From Bradyrhizobium sp. Ghvi (GTDB lineage: Bacteria; Pseudomonadota; Alphaproteobacteria; Rhizobiales; Xanthobacteraceae), in contig NZ_FOVU01000026.1 in assembly GCF_900115265.1 (NCBI RefSeq), positions 1 through 39,922 on the forward strand: a stretch of 39,922 nt of DNA, read 5' to 3'. The translations under genes and the position numbers were made by a program. Numbering within the stretch: position 1 is the stretch's first letter; each line of letters opens with the position of its first letter. Of this stretch, positions 27,699-35,606 are shown piece after piece. The notes beneath the pieces were generated by a model. It was not told the DNA's origin and searched no databases. It worked only from the letters and a program-made list of their open reading frames with translations.

Positions 27699-28115
27699 GC
27701 CCGCTCCTCGACCGCCCCGGCAAGCGCCGTAACATCGGGCACGCGCCAGGCCCGCGGCCGCGGGCCAGTGCGCTCGCGCAAACGCCGGCCAACCACGTTG
27801 CGAGCCGATGGTTTGGCTCACAGAGGCTGCGAAAGCGACCTGCCCTCCGCGCTTTCCCCTCCAAGAACCGCGCGCCTGAGCGCTCGCACGCCCGCCTACT
27901 CCGGTCAGCGCCGACCTCCGTATTCGTCCGGAATCCACATTGCGCCACCATTGCCCTAGCTCAAAGCAGGGATTGACGGGTCAATGAGGGCTCGTCCATT
28001 GGGGGCTTTCCTGCTCCCTCGTGATGATCGGCTGCTGCAGTTCTAGGCACCTTTCCTTTCGAGTTCCGTGAGACTAAGTTGCGCTCATACTCGTTGCTCG
28101 TTTTTGGTGGGTCGT
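27699..28115. other. intergenic region with perfect GC palindrome
   Basis: No gene is seen in these 417 bases; the open frames here continue shadows of wzc or have Arg/Ala-rich composition. A perfect 18-base palindrome at 27749-27766 (GGCCCGCGG followed by its complement) lies 51 bases after the wzc stop. It could fold in the mRNA as a termination or stability element. No T-run follows. The last 100 bases should contain the promoter of the small membrane protein. Confidence 0.5.
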
Positions 28116-28409
28116 ATGCTGATCGTCCTCACTATTTTATCGATTTGGGTGCTGCTCAACATCCTCTTTGTGTTGATCGTGGTTCCCCCACGTAAGCCGC
28201 GACCGCAGTCACGGCCGGTCGCGTCGACCCTGTCGCCAGCTCCCATCGATCCGAGCCGACGGGACCTCGAGCAAGACGAGCCCTTCTCCCTGCGTCATGT
28301 CGTGGCGTCCGTCGCCATGGGGGCGTTTTTCGTGCTGGTGCCGCCGCTGCTTGCGCTGCGCGACGCCCTCATGCGGCTCTTCAGGAAGTCGTCCCAAAAC
28401 GACGAATAG
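28116..28409 (+). CDS. small membrane protein, paralogue of the 36183 protein
   Basis: A 97-residue protein. The N-terminus MLIVLTILSIWVLLNILFVL is a membrane helix followed by a PPRKPRPQSRP proline/arginine stretch; a second hydrophobic segment, VVASVAMGAFFVLVPPLLAL, lies near residue 65. The frame opens earlier at 28068, but the ATG at 28116 has a GGTGGG ribosome site and places the helix at the very start. The first 30 residues match the protein at 36183 (IW-LLN-LFV...P-R-P pattern), so the two form a small family of unknown function. Its stop codon lies in the terminator stem shared with the convergent glycosyltransferase. Confidence 0.7.
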   Translation: MLIVLTILSIWVLLNILFVLIVVPPRKPRPQSRPVASTLSPAPIDPSRRDLEQDEPFSLRHVVASVAMGAFFVLVPPLLALRDALMRLFRKSSQNDE

Positions 28410-28430
28410 CCGGCGCGCGAGCCCGGCTAT
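28406..28430. terminator. bidirectional hairpin between convergent genes
   Basis: ATAGCCGG at 28406-28413 pairs perfectly with CCGGCTAT at 28423-28430 around a nine-base loop. The left arm contains the TAG stop of the small membrane protein. It lies 30 bases beyond the stop of the convergent sugar-phosphate transferase. A short AT-rich run follows on the plus strand. Confidence 0.65.
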
Positions 28431-28459
28431 CCGAAATATTCGTCTTTGACGCCTGCGTG

Positions 28460-29893
28460 CTAATAGGCTTCCTGGAACATCACGGCTGACGCTGTGCGCG
28501 CCATGATCTTCAGGTCGAGCCAGATGCTCCAATTGCTGACGTACCAGACGTCATATTCCACGCGCTTTTCCATCAAGTCGATCGTCGGCGTCTCCCCGCG
28601 GAGGCCGTTCACCTGAGCCCAACCGGTCAGTCCGGGCTTCATATGGTGGCGGTAGACATATTTGCTGATGAGTTCGTCATAGTAATTGTCGTGCGCCAGC
28701 GCGTGCGGCCGCGGCCCTACGAGCGACATGTCGCCTCGCAACACGTTCCAGAGCTGCGGCAACTCGTCGATGCTCGTCATGCGGAGAAAGCGTCCGATTT
28801 TGGTGATGCGGGCATCCCCCTTGGTCGCCTGGGCGATGGCATGACCATTCTCGGAAACGGTCATCGTTCGGAACTTCCAGATATCGAACGGTTTGCCGTT
28901 GAACCCGCGACGCGACTGCCGAAAGATGACAGTTCCCGGCGAGTCCAGCTTGATCAGCATGGCGACAGTCAGCAGCAACGGCGTCAACACCACGAGCGCG
29001 AAGATCGCCACACCGACGTCGAGACAGCGCTTCTGCAGACGCTCGAAGATGCTCAGCGGTGGCCGTTGAATCTCCACCGCCACGGTCCCGCTGACCGGCA
29101 AGAAGGGGCGCGAAACAATATCGGCGATGGAGTCGTCGGGTAGAAGGCGCACCGGTTGCGGCACAGCGCGGAGGCAATGGCTGAGCTTCCGAAGCATCGG
29201 CAATTCATTCCAGTCGATCGCGAGAAGATACTCGTCGACATCCGCGAGGCGGCACTGGCGGATGACGTCCCGCACCTCCCGCTCCCATTGGCTACCGTCG
29301 CTGCCGTCGGTTCCAAGTACAAAGTGACGAACGACATCAAAGCCGTTTCGTCGCAGATCCTTGAACCGGCCCGATGTGAAATCGAGCGGCTTGAGACTGA
29401 GGAGCACCACCTTGCGATCGACCAGTCGGCTCCGGGCAAAACTGGTTCCGAGCGCGATCTGCCAGACGAAGCGAAGGCTGATTAATCCAACGCCGCCCAT
29501 TGCGGCAAAAACGATCACGGTGCCGCGAGACAGATTGTCCGTCGACTTCAAGAGGAATGCCGCGACAGCAAGGACGGTCAGCGACACCAACCAGATGAAG
29601 ACGGCTTTCCGCAACTGCCAGACGAGATTGAGCAGTCGATGCGTGGCGTAGACATCCTGAAAATAGGCAAGCGCGATGAACACCAGCCCGACGATCAAGC
29701 CGGCCCCAACCGAAGCGCCATCGGCGTTGGATGCCGTTGCAAAACTGTAGAAGGCGGAGCCGGCGACGTAACTCACCAAGATCAGCGAAAAGTCGGCAGC
29801 GATAGCGACCATCTGAAACGGCCGCTGAAGAGCAGACCCCCGCGACAATGAGGGCGAGTAAACCTTCTCAGAACCATAAGTTGCAACAGCCAT
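28460..29893 (-). CDS. undecaprenyl-phosphate sugar-1-phosphate transferase (EPS initiating enzyme)
   Basis: Starts EPS unit assembly by moving a sugar-1-phosphate (probably glucose) from a UDP-sugar to undecaprenyl phosphate. The 477-residue protein has four to five N-terminal helices and a CoA-binding-like middle domain, then the catalytic bacterial sugar transferase domain: KRCLDVGVAIFALVVLTPLL, RRGFNGKPFDIWKFRTM, GRFLRMTSIDELPQLWNVLR, GDMSLVGPRPHA and MKPGLTGWAQVNGLRGE, all classic WcaJ/PssY motifs. The ATG at 29893 has GAGG six bases upstream; the frame extends to 30004 but that part is unlike the family. Glucose versus galactose cannot be settled by sequence alone. Confidence 0.93.
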   Translation of the reverse strand: MAVATYGSEKVYSPSLSRGSALQRPFQMVAIAADFSLILVSYVAGSAFYSFATASNADGASVGAGLIVGLVFIALAYFQDVYATHRLLNLVWQLRKAVFIWLVSLTVLAVAAFLLKSTDNLSRGTVIVFAAMGGVGLISLRFVWQIALGTSFARSRLVDRKVVLLSLKPLDFTSGRFKDLRRNGFDVVRHFVLGTDGSDGSQWEREVRDVIRQCRLADVDEYLLAIDWNELPMLRKLSHCLRAVPQPVRLLPDDSIADIVSRPFLPVSGTVAVEIQRPPLSIFERLQKRCLDVGVAIFALVVLTPLLLTVAMLIKLDSPGTVIFRQSRRGFNGKPFDIWKFRTMTVSENGHAIAQATKGDARITKIGRFLRMTSIDELPQLWNVLRGDMSLVGPRPHALAHDNYYDELISKYVYRHHMKPGLTGWAQVNGLRGETPTIDLMEKRVEYDVWYVSNWSIWLDLKIMARTASAVMFQEAY

Positions 29894-30465
29894 TCGAACC
29901 TCAACGTATCGAGAGAGTGCCAGACGCTCATTGTGATGCTGAAGACTCGTCACTTCCCCGGGCGGAAAGTGTTGAGTGATCGCAGCGATATTGTGGCGCC
30001 GCACTCAAAACTTTTGCGATGCAAATTGGATCTTTCTTTGAGACGTGTGTCTGCAGTTTCGTTCGAGCCTAGAATGTCGTCACAGTGGTGACATATCGAC
30101 GAGCGTGTTGCCCTATTTTGAATCAGGTTCCGCAACGACCTTCGATACGCAAGAGTCGGAGCAGCACATTTCGGCTCGACAGGAGGCACAATGTCGAGCG
30201 CGAAGAGAACGCAGCAGATCAGATACGAGAATTTTGTCGGACTACCATCTCCGGGTGTATTCTGATTTTTGCGTCGAGTCATGCAACTTTGCCATGCAGA
30301 GCGTGCCAGCGATGCATTCGGATGGACGGATGGGCAAGAATTGCCGTGCCCTTCTTTTGGCGCGATCGCGTTTGAGAACGGTGTGACAATGCTTGCGTCG
30401 GATAGTCATTCTCTGGTGCGTGCGGCGTTGGGACATTCTCTCGACCATCTGATCAACAGCGCGCC
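29894..30465. other. divergent intergenic region
   Basis: These 572 bases separate the sugar-phosphate transferase (minus) from the metallophosphatase (plus). GC content drops and no strong gene is seen. A short perfect inverted repeat (GTCAC at 30079-30083, GTGAC at 30088-30092) is a possible regulator site. A weak frame ending at 30469 overlaps the phosphatase ATG by ATGA but has poor codon bias. Confidence 0.5.
30079..30092. promoter_or_regulatory. short inverted repeat, possible operator
   Basis: GTCAC and GTGAC are separated by four bases in the divergent region upstream of the initiating transferase gene. The arms are perfect but short, so chance occurrence is quite possible. Confidence 0.25.
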
Positions 30466-31203
30466 ATGACTTTCGTTGCCAGGCCACACCTGCCAGTTCA
30501 AAAGCCGCAATTGCCCGCCGGTGTCCGCATCTATGCGATCTCGGATATCCACGGCTGCGCCCATCTTCTTGAGCCCATGTTGCGGGTGATCGACGCCGAC
30601 GTCGCTCACAATCGACCGCTCTATGCGATCGAGGTTTTCATGGGCGACTACATCGATCGCGGCCCGGACACGCGCGCGACCCTCGACATCCTGATCGAAC
30701 GAAGCCATCGGGGAAACGCGGTCTTCCTCAAAGGAAATCACGAGGCATTTTTGGTAAAGGTGTTCGAGGACCCCTCCTTGTTCGAGAACTGGCTTGGCGT
30801 CGGCGGCGCCCAGACATTGATGTCCTATGGACTTGCGCCGCCGGATCTGACGCGAGACGAGCCGGCAACGATACTGCGTGACTTAATCCGTGTGATGCCG
30901 ACCGAGCACCTGGAATTCCTCGATAATTTGCGGTTGAGCTATACTTGCGGGGACTTCTTCTTTGTGCACGCTGGCGTCCGCCCAGGCGTCCCTTTGGCCG
31001 AACAGACAGAACACGATTTGCTCTGGATTCGCGATGAATTCCTGCGAAGCGACGAGCGGTTCGGAAAATACATCGTTCATGGTCACACGCCGGTCCGGAG
31101 CGCGGAATTTCTGGCGAACCGCGTCAACATCGATACGGGCGCCTACGCGACGGGCAATCTCACGCTGATGAGTATCCAGGGAAGCAGAATGCTGGCGGTG
31201 TGA
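30466..31203 (+). CDS. PPP-type metallophosphatase (serine/threonine phosphatase-like)
   Basis: A 245-residue cytoplasmic phosphoesterase with every core motif of the PPP branch: SDIHG (Asp27, His29), MGDYIDRGPD (Asp61 in GDxxDRG), GNHE (90-93), FVHAG (His168) and VHGHTP (His205, His207). These coordinate two metal ions. Length is usual for bacterial PPP proteins related to diadenosine tetraphosphatase and PrpA-type protein phosphatases. It follows the kinase-bearing Wzc and the initiating transferase genes, so dephosphorylation of an EPS regulator is possible, but tyrosine-phosphatase activity on Wzc is not shown by this family. Target unknown. Confidence 0.88.
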   Translation: MTFVARPHLPVQKPQLPAGVRIYAISDIHGCAHLLEPMLRVIDADVAHNRPLYAIEVFMGDYIDRGPDTRATLDILIERSHRGNAVFLKGNHEAFLVKVFEDPSLFENWLGVGGAQTLMSYGLAPPDLTRDEPATILRDLIRVMPTEHLEFLDNLRLSYTCGDFFFVHAGVRPGVPLAEQTEHDLLWIRDEFLRSDERFGKYIVHGHTPVRSAEFLANRVNIDTGAYATGNLTLMSIQGSRMLAV

Positions 31204-31276
31204 TGGGCAAGTGCGGCCTGTCCGCGCGTTAGCGTCGGGCAAAGCGCGCCTGGCGAACATGCGAACGACGCATGAT

Positions 31277-31522
31277 TTAGTTGAGCAAGTGCGGCTTCCG
31301 CCGGTCACGAGTTTCAGCCATCCAGTGGCTCCAGGCCTGCTCGTGCTTGACATAGAGCTCCAGCCAGCGCGCGCCGCGTGCGTCCTGTTGGATACAAAGC
31401 ATCTCCCCACGGTCCAGGCTTTCGAACTCGATTGTCTCCGAGATCGTCAAGCCGACAAGAACACGCTGGCCGGCGCCGTCCACGATGTAGCGGCGTGGAG
31501 CGTCCTTCTTGGGCGAGTTCAT
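31277..31522 (-). CDS. small conserved-looking protein, unknown function
   Basis: An 81-residue soluble protein: MNSPKKDAPRRYIVDGAGQR, then VLVGLTISETIEFESLD and a Trp-containing C-terminus. The frame opens far upstream, but the ATG at 31522 has GGGGA about eight bases before it and starts a more regular composition. No membrane helix or signal peptide is visible. I recognise no domain; short proteins of this kind are common in Bradyrhizobium genomes. It is convergent with the phosphatase gene. Confidence 0.65.
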   Translation of the reverse strand: MNSPKKDAPRRYIVDGAGQRVLVGLTISETIEFESLDRGEMLCIQQDARGARWLELYVKHEQAWSHWMAETRDRRKPHLLN

Positions 31523-31577
31523 GTCATCGTCCCCGTGAATGGATGAGAATCGCGTGTCGGGTCGATCCGACAAAAAC

Positions 31578-31751
31578 CTAGAAAGCCCGTCTGGGATGTC
31601 CAAAAGCAGAGGTCGGAGGAGGCTTCGCCGACGAGCGTGAGAAGGAGGGGAACAAGCTCGCGAGCTTCCGTCGTGCACTCCAGGAGCGTAGCGCATATCC
31701 CAAAACCAGACCGGAGCAGAACAACGACGCGGAGATGGAAACAGAAACCAT
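31578..31751 (-). CDS. small single-helix membrane protein
   Basis: A 57-residue protein, MVSVSISASLFCSGLVLGYA followed by LRSWSARRKLASLF and a Ser/Pro-rich basic tail. One membrane helix with positive residues directly after it predicts an outside-N, inside-C orientation. The ATG at 31751 has AGGA about eight bases upstream; upstream in-frame ATGs lack a ribosome site. Function unknown. It lies 55 bases upstream of the 31277 gene on the same strand, so they may be co-transcribed. Confidence 0.5.
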   Translation of the reverse strand: MVSVSISASLFCSGLVLGYALRSWSARRKLASLFPSFSRSSAKPPPTSAFGHPRRAF

Positions 31752-32061
31752 GAGTTCATCCTGGAGAGCCCCGCTCATGAAGAGTGAGTAGTGTGTCGAC
31801 ATCATGATTCCTGGCGACGAAAGATTGTTCACACGTGGATCTTTGGCGTGCAGCAATGAGCTCGATCTTCACCGCGCACCTGCAACCATCCTTCCCAGGG
31901 TTGCAGAACGATTCCGGTGGAGCACGAAGATTCGACCTGGCTGAGCGCGACGGCACGCGGACCCGAAAGTCGTTCGCGCCATTTGGTGCGACCGGGCGGC
32001 CTTGCAACCTTTCGGAACCCGTCGCATTATTCCCTGTCTCATTTCCATAGGGATTGATCCA

Positions 32062-32343
32062 ATGAGCTTCCGCGCCCTTGTCCGACCAATTGCCCTTTCC
32101 GCTCTCCTCGTCGCTTTGACCGCAACCGCGACTCCCGCCGCGGAGCTGGAGCTTGCCCCGATGCACCGTGCGGCCCATGTCCATCACACGTCATACGTCC
32201 GAACCGGTCTCGTGTTTTGGGATGACGTCTATCCTCCCGCGATCTATGGCCCGCAGCTTCGTCCGATCGAAGAGGTCGCGGCCATGAAGGCGGGGGCTCG
32301 GCCGGTATCGCAACACTGGTGGGGCTACTGGTACGTCCGGTAA
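32062..32343 (+). CDS. small exported protein, unknown function
   Basis: A 93-residue protein with a clear signal peptide (PIALSALLVALTATATPAA, cleavage near AA-E). The mature part, about 67 residues, is rich in His, Trp and Tyr and ends HWWGYWYVR. The ATG at 32062 has AGGGA nine bases upstream. A T-rich terminator hairpin follows the stop, so it is a single-gene unit. The His-rich start of the mature protein (MHRAAHVHH) could bind metal, but that is speculation. No family recognised. Confidence 0.75.
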   Translation: MSFRALVRPIALSALLVALTATATPAAELELAPMHRAAHVHHTSYVRTGLVFWDDVYPPAIYGPQLRPIEEVAAMKAGARPVSQHWWGYWYVR

Positions 32344-32375
32344 AGGCAACCGGAGCGACAAGCTAAGCGCAACCC

Positions 32376-32429
32376 AAACCGTCGTCGATCATCAGCCGCC
32401 GCGGCGAGCAAGCGGTCGCGACGGTTTTT
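32376..32429 (+). terminator. intrinsic terminator after the small exported protein
   Basis: AAACCGTCG at 32376-32384 pairs with CGACGGTTT at 32419-32427, and the second arm runs into a T-rich tract (32425-32433, one G inside). The enclosed 34 bases contain a GCCGCCGCGGCG segment that may fold further. It begins 33 bases after the stop codon. Confidence 0.75.
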
Positions 32430-33055
32430 GTTTGATTCGGTCTTAAGCGCTTTTGGGAGAGCGGCCGAACAAATATGGCCGACGGCAATGACAGAGAAAA
32501 CTCATCCCCCATCTGGACAGGTGGCAGGAGAAATGGCCGCGGTAATATCATGGCAAAGCATTGATTTAACGGGCGGCAGTCGCTGCAGCCTAAAGACCCG
32601 GATCGCAACATCCATAAAATGACCGCCCAGCCTTGCGGTTTTCACATTATCGGGGCTAGCACGAAAAAGAGGATAGGTTGTCGTAGCAGCCGGCTGTGTC
32701 GCGACGCGCCGGCGGAAGTGGGGCCCCGGCAAACGCAGGAAGTCGATCAATTGAGCGCCCCACGCGCATTGCCGCCCGACCGATCCATTAATTCAGCTGG
32801 CCACGAGCCTAATTAATCCATTCCGGCGCAGATTTAAGCCGCCCAAGAGCCAGTCTCACCAGCAGGCTCGTGCCGGATGGGAGCACGACACCGCGAGTTT
32901 TCGACGTCGGTTTATTTGCGAGGGAACGTGACCAGTTTGGTTTCTATTGGACACCAGAACACAGGGACCAATTGGCTTGCGCGGTGCGCGAGATATCAGA
33001 AGATGCTTGCCCGAACGGTTCGAGAACGCGACCAACGAGCAATCGCGGGCGCCGC
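32430..33055. other. gene-poor stretch, nothing convincing
   Basis: Over 600 bases with several short frames on both strands, none with both a ribosome site and coding-like codon bias. The part around 32785-32835 is AT-rich with repeated ATTAAT words. The best frame (32877-33059, plus) has only moderate G/C at third positions and overlaps the end of the minus-strand 28-residue gene. Confidence 0.45.
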
Positions 33056-33142
33056 CTAGGAACGGATCGCGTCAATCGCGTGCGCGATGAGGACGGCTAC
33101 ACTGACGCCGATGAGAATAACGACCAACCAATTGAACAGCAC
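33056..33142 (-). CDS. 28-residue single-helix membrane protein
   Basis: A very short gene: GTG start at 33142 with a perfect GGAGG (33148-33152) five bases upstream. The product begins MLFNWLVVILIGVSVAVLIA and ends HAIDAIRS. It is essentially one membrane helix with a short polar tail. The strong ribosome site directly before an otherwise unremarkable GTG is the main evidence. Such tiny membrane proteins often bind larger membrane complexes, but the partner is unknown. Confidence 0.6.
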   Translation of the reverse strand: MLFNWLVVILIGVSVAVLIAHAIDAIRS

Positions 33143-33263
33143 GCTCGCCTCCAATCTTTGGATTGAACGCGTGCGTTCGTGCACAGTCAAAAACAACCAG
33201 CCGAGATTATTAATTTCGGCTTGGGCTGAGGATTCAAGGTAACTGTTGCGTCCGCTGTCGGCC

Positions 33264-33431
33264 CTATCGATGGAATGCCATGAAGAGAAGAATTCCGACA
33301 ACGCACGCCGCGAGCGAGAGCAAGTAAATACCCACGGCAATCCCCGACTCATCTCGATCTAGAGATTTAAATGGGACCTCGCAGCATCCGGTGGTCAAGC
33401 CCAAGCTTCCCAAGAAGCGGTTGATATGCAC
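33264..33431 (-). CDS. possible 55-residue single-helix membrane protein
   Basis: A frame starting with GTG at 33431 encodes about 25 polar residues with a Cys pair, then SLDRDESGIAVGIYLLSLAA and a second part (CVVGILLFMAFHR) that form one membrane helix ending in a basic residue. No strong ribosome site is seen; internal TTG codons are alternative starts. The helix composition looks genuine and it lies 121 bases upstream of the 28-residue membrane gene on the same strand. Coding status is uncertain. Confidence 0.42.
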   Translation of the reverse strand: MHINRFLGSLGLTTGCCEVPFKSLDRDESGIAVGIYLLSLAACVVGILLFMAFHR

Positions 33432-33687
33432 GACTTGCCAGTTACGGCGAACGGTTCTGGTTCAAGCAAGCGGTTCGCTGGAACGGCAGCATCACGAGAG
33501 AGTGCGGCCGCAACGATATTCTAGCTTTAAATCCCGCACGTAGAACCATCTCAGGATGCGGGAATACATCATGATTTAATTCCGCTCCCCCCGATCGGAA
33601 TTGGACGCTGCGAACCGCCTCTTCAATCTTACGGTGAGACGCGGCGATCCTTCGCGGACACCACCACTTCACCGCTTCGCTCGCAAA

Positions 33688-34326
33688 CTATAAACCTTTC
33701 TTTGTCAGGCCGGGAACGCGCCTGGGCGACACGATTGTGCGTCGGTCGACCTGCGCTTTGGCATCCAGCACCTTGTCGCCAGCTCGTGCGGGGCGCGGCC
33801 GGCTCACCTGATCCGAAAGACCGCCGCCTCTCCCCTGCACTCCGATTGGCAGGCCATCAGGGCCAACATTGGCGTTTCCCTGGGCCTGTGCTGCTGGCGG
33901 GGATCTTCTCCGGGGGGGCGCTGGCGCAATGACCTTTTGATCCTCATTGCTCGTGCCGGTGCCAATGGCGCCGATCGGCAGACCATTTGCTGCGTGACCA
34001 ACCCCGGCATTTCGTGCAGCCTGGACGGCGGCCCGCGACTTTGCCGGGGTAGCGGGCTGATTGTTCGGATTACTCGGTTGGGCATTGGAGCCAGCAATTC
34101 CCACCGGCGCCACGTCTTTCGTCCCCATTCCTGGGGGCGCTGACGGACCTGCCGCGTTGCCGGCACTCGTCCCCATTCCGGCAGGCGCCGATGCCCCAGC
34201 ACTGCTCGGCGCGGTCCCGGTGCCCGATCCTGCGGCGCCGGCATTCGCTCCGCCTATTTGCGCCAGGACCAACAGAGATGAGCTTGCAAGGATCGTGGCA
34301 ATTGCCAAGCGCGTGGCATGGGACAT
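33688..34326 (-). CDS. exported low-complexity Gly/Ala/Pro-rich protein
   Basis: A 212-residue protein with a signal peptide (LAIATILASSSLLVLAQ) and a low-complexity mature part rich in Gly, Ala, Pro and Ser. Near the N-terminal end two short units repeat: PAGMGTSAGN and PPGMGTKDV; further on, NGLPIGAIGTG and DGLPIGVQGRG. The C-terminus is basic. The ATG at 34326 has a perfect AAGGAGG eight bases upstream. A stress-type promoter candidate lies just before it. It is probably a disordered envelope or secreted protein; function unknown. Confidence 0.75.
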   Translation of the reverse strand: MSHATRLAIATILASSSLLVLAQIGGANAGAAGSGTGTAPSSAGASAPAGMGTSAGNAAGPSAPPGMGTKDVAPVGIAGSNAQPSNPNNQPATPAKSRAAVQAARNAGVGHAANGLPIGAIGTGTSNEDQKVIAPAPPRRRSPPAAQAQGNANVGPDGLPIGVQGRGGGLSDQVSRPRPARAGDKVLDAKAQVDRRTIVSPRRVPGLTKKGL

Positions 34327-34352
34327 GGGACAATCCTCCTTGCCGAGCCATT

Positions 34353-34377
34353 AACCATGACAGGGGAACGGGGTTCC
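34353..34377 (-). promoter_or_regulatory. candidate EcfG (general stress) promoter
   Basis: On the minus strand GGAAC (34373-34377) and GGTT (34353-34356) are separated by 16 bases, close to the GGAAC-N16/17-CGTT pattern of alphaproteobacterial EcfG promoters; one base of the -10 element deviates. Transcription would begin shortly before the ribosome site of the exported low-complexity protein, giving a short leader. Confidence 0.4.
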
Positions 34378-34708
34378 TGCGGCGATTGCTTTTCGTCCCC
34401 GCAGTGCAAGCGGCGATCATTCGGCAAAACCAGCCGAAGCAATGGAGTGTTGCGCCCGCGCTACATTTGGCTGTCAGACAAAATGAGAGTCGTAAACCGA
34501 ACGGACACGTGCGGCCAAACCAGAAAAACTGACATCCTGTGATATCAGCGCGGTGAAGCCCGGTGGTCGTTGAAGTTGCGACCGCCGGGCCTAGCCTGGA
34601 TCAGAATCGAAAGTCAGCCTAGCTCTTTCGATATATATCTGCCGGCTGGAAAACGCGCATACTGGCACTGTGATTTGCTGAGCATCGTTTTCACATCGAA
34701 GGATGTTC
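34378..34708. other. non-coding stretch with hairpin
   Basis: No gene is convincing in these 331 bases. A 12-base hairpin with one G-T pair lies at 34558-34590 (GCCCGGTGGTCG with CGACCGCCGGGC, nine-base loop) without a T-run. It may belong to an unrecognised small RNA or be a remnant terminator. The 3' part should contain the promoter of the gene at 34709. Confidence 0.4.
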
Positions 34709-35008
34709 ATGCGAGCAATATTCCGCGATGATCTTCGAAGCCTGTTCGCGCTCTATACATGCGCGAGCCCAGCTCGCAAGCAGCACGATCGTGCAGCTCG
34801 GCTGCTGAAACTACTTACGTCCGGCCGAAGCACGACCGATGATCTCCTCAATCATTGGTCAGAGCGGGTTGCGGCACCCGGACCGGAAAGTGGCGGCAGC
34901 GTGCTAAGTCCATGTGCGCGTGGCATAGCGGACGACAATGCAAATCACGACCATGCCAGCGCGTTTCTCCACGCCTTGCTCAAACAGTTGGAACAAAGAC
35001 AGCATTAG
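34709..35008 (+). CDS. small soluble protein, unknown function
   Basis: A 99-residue protein, MRAIFRDDLRSLFALYTCAS then a helical segment (RKQHDRAARLLKLLTSG) and a C-terminal helix ending LLKQLEQRQH. No signal or membrane segment. The ATG at 34709 has GAAGGA just upstream; another ATG two codons earlier overlaps that site and is less likely. Codon bias is moderate. No family recognised. Confidence 0.48.
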   Translation: MRAIFRDDLRSLFALYTCASPARKQHDRAARLLKLLTSGRSTTDDLLNHWSERVAAPGPESGGSVLSPCARGIADDNANHDHASAFLHALLKQLEQRQH

Positions 35009-35372
35009 ACTTCCTAGACCGCTCTCCTCGATGCTACCGCGCGCAGCCCGTGCAGCGTGATGCGCGGACGCTTTCGCTTTTCACCGTGCCAACGGCGGCA
35101 GCCTTATGCGAATCGTTGGTCGCTTTAATCGAAAGGCCAGTGACGGCGGCTCCGCAGCAATTCAAACCGTTTTCGCCGGCCGCTCTCAGCTAAGACGCGA
35201 GAAACATGGTGATCGCGCCGAGTCGTCCGAAGCCGATCGCGGAGGATATGAATGGAGGGCACGAAGTCGGTCGCCGGCGGCGCCGCAACCGTCGACGGAG
35301 CTATCTCAAGCATCGTTATGTGCGCGGGGCCGATAAAGGAAGACAAGCCGACCGCTGGGCCTCTTTTCCGTG
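35009..35372. other. intergenic stretch, possible small frame
   Basis: A minus-strand frame (ATG at 35313, stop at 35125) has about two thirds of codons ending in G or C but no ribosome site and no recognisable domain, so it is not called. Nothing else is evident in these 364 bases. Confidence 0.4.
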
Positions 35373-35606
35373 TCAGCCGCGCTTACGCTCGGGACGGTTC
35401 AATTCCACGACCTCGTGCTGGTCTTTGCAATCCGATTGGCCTTTTTGTTTCACGATCTGCTCAAGCTCAAGAGCCTCAATGGCAAGTTCTTCCGCCAAGC
35501 GCTTAAACAGCTCGCGCTTATCTACGTCCGTTGCGCGCTGACTCATAAGGTCGAATTCTCTGGCGTCAGAGCGGAGCTTCTCTAATCGTCGCTTGAGGTC
35601 CTTCAT
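35373..35606 (-). CDS. small helical protein, unknown function
   Basis: A 77-residue, strongly charged, mostly alpha-helical protein: MKDLKRRLEKLRSDAREFDL followed by a heptad-like segment KRELFKRLAEELAIEALELE and a polar tail. It is probably a short coiled coil. The frame extends upstream to 35768, but only the part from the ATG at 35606 looks coding. The ribosome site is weak. Short proteins of this pattern (KRELF.RLAE) occur widely in Rhizobiales, which supports it being real; function unknown. Confidence 0.62.
   Translation of the reverse strand: MKDLKRRLEKLRSDAREFDLMSQRATDVDKRELFKRLAEELAIEALELEQIVKQKGQSDCKDQHEVVELNRPERKRG

Noticed and set aside
30281..30469. Frame overlapping the phosphatase start by ATGA
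   Set aside because: Only about 55% of codons end in G or C, no ribosome site and no recognisable protein; kept in mind because the overlap mimics translational coupling.
32877..33059. Plus-strand 60-codon frame with a helical C-terminus
   Set aside because: Moderate codon bias only, no ribosome site, and it ends within the better supported minus-strand micro-gene.
33442..33672. Minus-strand 76-codon frame
   Set aside because: Third positions about half A/T, no domain, no ribosome site.
34663..34679. RpoN-like site (TGGCAC ... TTGCT) upstream of 34709
   Set aside because: The GG-GC spacing is 11 bases instead of the strict 10.
35125..35346. Minus-strand frame with DFVPSIHILRDRLRTTRR
   Set aside because: Codon bias is suggestive, but there is no ribosome site, the start is unclear, and no family is recognised.
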